Part shown: piece after piece, positions 60,770 through 64,000 of the stretch
How the letters are laid out: each line of letters starts with the position of its first letter
Position numbering within the stretch: position 1 is the stretch's first letter
From: Seminavis robusta
Lineage: Eukaryota; Bacillariophyta; Bacillariophyceae; Naviculales; Naviculaceae
DNA: 64,000 bases
NCBI GenBank assembly: GCA_903772945.1
Contig: CAICTM010000113.1
Span: 1 to 64,000 of the forward strand
Direction: 5' to 3'
Position numbers and translations under genes: made by a program
The notes under the pieces: generated by a model
Databases searched by the model: none
The model's input: only the letters and a program-made list of their open reading frames with translations
What the model was told of the DNA's origin: nothing

Positions 60770-61091
60770 CTATAGTGCACTACAGCAAGAGTGCCACCGT
60801 TCAACCATTGCCTCTGTCACTCGCAGGACTGCATCAGCAGAGGCATTGTAAGACTTTGTTTCCCGTGATCTCATGTGTGGATATGCTCCTCCGTAAGTGA
60901 AGAAGTGATTCTTGCCGAACAAGGCCGCCAATGATCCATACCAGTTGGGTACATAGTACTCCCTGGGAAAGAACTCGAACAAGGAGCCACACTGTGGCAT
61001 GAACATACTTGTGAGAAACTGCTGTCCATGTGGACCCATGACAATATCCACTTCTGACATGAACTTCATCTGTCCCACGAACGGCACACCA
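60770..61091 (-). CDS. Last exon of a GT61-like glycosyltransferase, partial
   Basis: About 106 codons with no ATG-led start. The exon probably begins after a TTCCTTTTAG acceptor at 61092-61093. The wording D-I-V-M-G-P-H-G-Q-Q-F, S-M-F-M-P-Q-C-G-S-L-F-E-F-F-P and W-Y-G-S-L-A-A-L matches the C-terminal end of family 61 glycosyltransferases (the G-x-H-G-A region binds the sugar nucleotide). These are Golgi enzymes that add xylose, arabinose or GlcNAc to glycans. Earlier exons cannot be found to the right; within 700 bases a Copia element begins. Either a very long intron holds the element, or the gene has been cut by it and is dead. Confidence 0.65.
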
Positions 61092-61802
61092 CTAAAAGGA
61101 AATCTGAAATCTGATGAAAAGGTAATTTGTCTTTTGTTGTTGTTTATTATTTATTGTTGTGCCAATTTCCTGAAATTGTGAGCTTGGAAATGAAGGACGT
61201 GTTGTGTGATTTCTGAAACTTGGACCTTGCAAGTCTTTGGGGTGAAACCTGGCATTGCTCCTTCTATTTGGGGAAGAAGGTAGTGTTGTCACAGGATCCT
61301 AAGTCATTTGGGGATTCCATCAGTAGATATGACAGTCACTTTGGGGTGGCAGTCGCAAAGAACAATGGTGTCAAAGAACATTGGTGTCAAGGAACAAAGG
61401 TGTCAGAGAACATGTTCCATATGTTCCATGTGGAATCATGATCACTGTCACGCCGTTCTGTGTGGAACAATGATCACTGTCACGCTCAGACATTCTTCAT
61501 GTCCCTTTGCCCAAAGTCTGTGTCCACTGAGACAGCCTCTGATGTACCATGAGACAACCTCAGATGTACCATGAGACACTCCAGTTTCCCACTCGACCCA
61601 GTAAGCACTTGCTGCACGTTCCTGCTTCCTCAATTCTCCCTTTCACACAACTTCCGTCATTCATTCCATCTTATTATGTACCTGACATGTATTCTTTCTC
61701 TTTTTTTGTTTTCTTTTATTTTACTTCCTTGGGAAGGCTCCAGCAGGCATTTTTTCTTCATTTTGTTTTGTTTTGCTGGATTACAGTGTGCATGGTGCAA
61801 GG
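61092..61802. other. Region between the GT61 exon and the Copia coding part
   Basis: It should contain the 3' untranslated end and 3' LTR of the Copia element, but no LTR edge could be fixed without its partner outside the window. It has short direct repeats (GTACCATGAGACA near 61540 and 61570; GATCACTGTCACGC near 61440 and 61470; GTGTCAAAGAACA and relatives near 61370-61410). Confidence 0.45.
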
Positions 61803-64000
61803 TTACCAACCTTGGACACGCATGCGATTGGATTCATGACCCTCCCGAGGCTTGCTCTTGGTCAAATAATCCGCATCCATTAGTGCCGTCTCACAGGGCA
61901 CGATTTGGACAGTCCCGTCATCCACGTGTTGCCAGAAGTGATGGGCTTGTGTGTGGTAGTACCTGGTCCTGGATGTGAGACGATGATCACGGGCCAGAAT
62001 CAAAGCTGCACTGTTGTCTTCAGCAGCCTTTGATGTAATGGTAACCCGCATCTCATGGGGCACTTCCAGGAGCTGGGTCAGTTCTTCCAACACACGCCGA
62101 ATTGACAGCAGGACACGGAGACAGTGAGACAGAGCATAATACTCGGCCTCAGCAGTAGCCAGACAAATTGATGAAATGAGCCGGCTCTTCCACACCAGAG
62201 GGCACCCTCCAAGTTCAATGATGTAACCCATGCGTGATTTCGCACTGGATGCATCTTCCAATGGGTCAACTTGGTATAGCCCCGCAAAGTCAGAATCACT
62301 CATTGAGTTCACAGAGAGAGTTCCATCAGGGCGCATAATAGTGCCCTTGTCCTTGCTTCCAGCCAGGTATCTAACAATCCTCTTCACAGCTGTGGCATGA
62401 CTTTGCCTGGGATCGTGATTGAATCTGGCGACTTGACTGACGGCGAACGTAATATCTGGTCTTGTATTTGTTGACAGATACATCAGCATGCCAACAATGC
62501 TGGAGTAAGACCATGTGTCTGTCATCACTTCACCATCTGGGTCTTTTCCCAGAGTTTGGTTTGGAGCTGCTGGTGTGGGGCTGCTGTTGCAGTTCTTCAT
62601 CCCAGATGCCTCGATGATTTTGTCAATCAATCCGGGCTGAGTCATATTGAAAGCCCCATCTGGTAGCTTCTCAAAGTGGATCCCCAGGAATGACTCGAGT
62701 GTATCGTCCATGCTGAGTTTGAACCCGAAATCCTCCATGGTCTTGAAGAATTTGTCTTTCTCTGTGGGATCCTGGAATGCACAGACAAGATCATCCACGT
62801 AGGTTACCACCATCATTCCAGGTTTGACAAACAAGCATTTGTCTTGTTGTGACTGGCTTAAGCCATACTTCTCCAAGGCAGAGCACAGACAGTCGCTCCA
62901 TAGTTTGGGAGCAAAAGATGTGCCGTAAAGGGACCGCTTCAACTTCAAACAGGATTTGCCCTCCAAACTAGATTGGTAGCCTCTTGGAAGCCGGATCCAT
63001 ACAGGCTTGTCCAAGGTGGCATGTATGAATGCATTTGAGTAATCACATGTGCAGGTAGCCCATCCCCAGGTGAGTGCCAAGATGAGTACCATGCGAATTG
63101 TGCTCCAAGCACAGGTTGGTGCATGGGTTTCAAAATCATATGACTTCATTAGGTCTCCTCTCACCACAACTCTTGCCTTGAACTTGTCAAAGGAACCATC
63201 AGGCTTCCTTTTCACTTTCATCACCCACATTACAGGCACAACTTCTCCTTGAGCCTCACCAATGGGTACCTCTTCCCAAGTGCCATGGTCCTCCAAGTCC
63301 CTAATCTCCTTTTCTAAGGCCGCAACCCATCGATCATAATTTTCAGTGTCTGCCATGGCTTGCTCCAAAGTCATGGTGTCCGGATCGGATTTGGAAGCCT
63401 TGTAAATCTCCGGAGAAATTGGTTCATCAAAGAGAACAGATAGGGCATAGACATGATGTTCTGGGAAATGGTAGGAAATGGTGTCACCATGCAATGTGTT
63501 TCCTTCCAATGCATATCGCTCTCCCAGCAAGTTCACCTCAGGTTGGTATCTGTCAGTTGCTTTTCTGGTTCTCTTGTTGGGTTGAATTTCCATCATGTAG
63601 TCTGGGGGTCCAAGTTCTCGCAATGCTCCCTTAGGCTTTGGCTTCTGTGGGGGTGAATATGTGGAGACTGAACCTGGTGTGGAGACTGAACCTGGTGTGG
63701 TAGACACAGATGTTGGCGGAGAACTCACAATGGAATCTGCTGTGGAAACGCTTGGCTCGGAGGCTGAGTCGGTGATGGGTGAGAATGATGGCAAGGTAGA
63801 TGGCGTTGGGGGCACCCAGATGGAGGCAGGTCTTGCTTCTTTATATCTGGGAGTGACAGCTGTTGGTTGATTTGCAGGTGTTGGTGGTGTTGACTGAGTA
63901 GTCTCCCTTTGAACAACAGGGCAAGGCACTGGTTGGACATCTGCCAGTTGGTCAACACGAATCACACTCCCTTGATCCAGACGTTCCCCAATCTGCTCTC
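61803..64000 (-). mobile_element. Ty1/copia retrotransposon, pol part, running off the right edge
   Basis: On the minus strand a long open frame (61803-63965 and beyond the edge) carries, in order, an integrase C-terminal linker rich in Pro/Ser, the reverse transcriptase (K-A-R-V-V-V-R-G-D, D-Y-S-N-A-F-I-H-A, S-L-Y-G-T, T-Y-V-D-D-L-V) and RNase H (S-D-S-D-F-A-G, A-T-A-E-A-E-Y-Y-A-L-S). This wording is that of diatom CoDi-type Copia elements. The visible part looks whole; the gag part, protease, 5' LTR and the integrase core lie outside the window. Its condition suggests a young copy. Confidence 0.93.

Noticed and set aside
1-64000. tRNA genes, rRNA genes, riboswitches and CRISPR arrays
   Set aside because: I looked for tRNA-like TTCGAAT/TTCAAAT boxes with matching stems and for regularly spaced repeats and found none that held up. 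GGTTCAAATC near 1173 lacks a partner A box and stems.

Overview
The window looks like nuclear DNA of a diatom, probably a raphid pennate; the species is inferred, not proven. Three predicted proteins (a CLC channel, a DusA-type enzyme and a CGFS glutaredoxin) begin with a signal peptide followed at once by an A-F, S-A-F or T-G-F junction. This is the bipartite plastid presequence ('ASAFAP' type) of algae with red secondary plastids. A metacaspase has its p10 part before its p20 part (type III), an order known from such algae. Most genes are single-exon; the few introns are 86-100 bp with GT-AG ends. Intergenic DNA is full of CTAG, CCGG/GGTACC and ATTCGATTCG runs. There are no operons, and neither RNA genes nor CRISPR arrays were seen.

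Layout. 1-1.7 kb: intergenic, perhaps with an old Copia tail. 1.7-5.5 kb: a 1245-residue protein with coiled coil, PDZ domain and a C-terminal part whose key residues match class II adenylyl cyclases. 8.0-8.5 kb: a small Gln/Ser-rich protein. 9.8-16.1 kb: three unusual genes, the largest (1299 aa) resembling a DNA-transposon transposase. 17.0-21.1 kb: secreted phospholipase A2, plastid CLC channel, acyl-CoA-binding protein. 21.8-37.3 kb: a TauD-like dioxygenase plus EamA-transporter pair present twice in mirror orientation, enclosing about 10 kb with an alpha/beta hydrolase, a degraded retroelement, a complete hAT-type MITE, a 'SHQWL' family protein and a UDP-glycosyltransferase. 38.4-43.0 kb: hypothetical protein, plastid Dus enzyme, plastid glutaredoxin, a solitary NET-domain protein. 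43.8-45.4 kb: three-exon type III metacaspase. 46.3-50.9 kb: three damaged genes (membrane protein, ankyrin protein with a single in-frame stop, Cys-rich surface protein). 51.2-60.2 kb: DBR1 with an N-terminal RGG region, a Cys-rich secreted protein, a three-exon SET protein with a signal peptide, and a repeat-like protein. 60.8-64 kb: the last exon of a GT61-like glycosyltransferase, then a Ty1/copia element running off the right edge.

Links between genes are mostly inferential. The mirrored dioxygenase/exporter pairs, with a hydrolase and glycosyltransferase between them, could form a small-molecule modification and export neighbourhood. The strongest lead for something little described is the cyclase-like core joined to a PDZ domain in an apparently intact host gene. 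Next come the self-contained evidence for two small mobile-element insertions (hAT MITE with 8-bp target duplication; an insert seen by comparing the two spacers) and the large three-gene transposon-like block.
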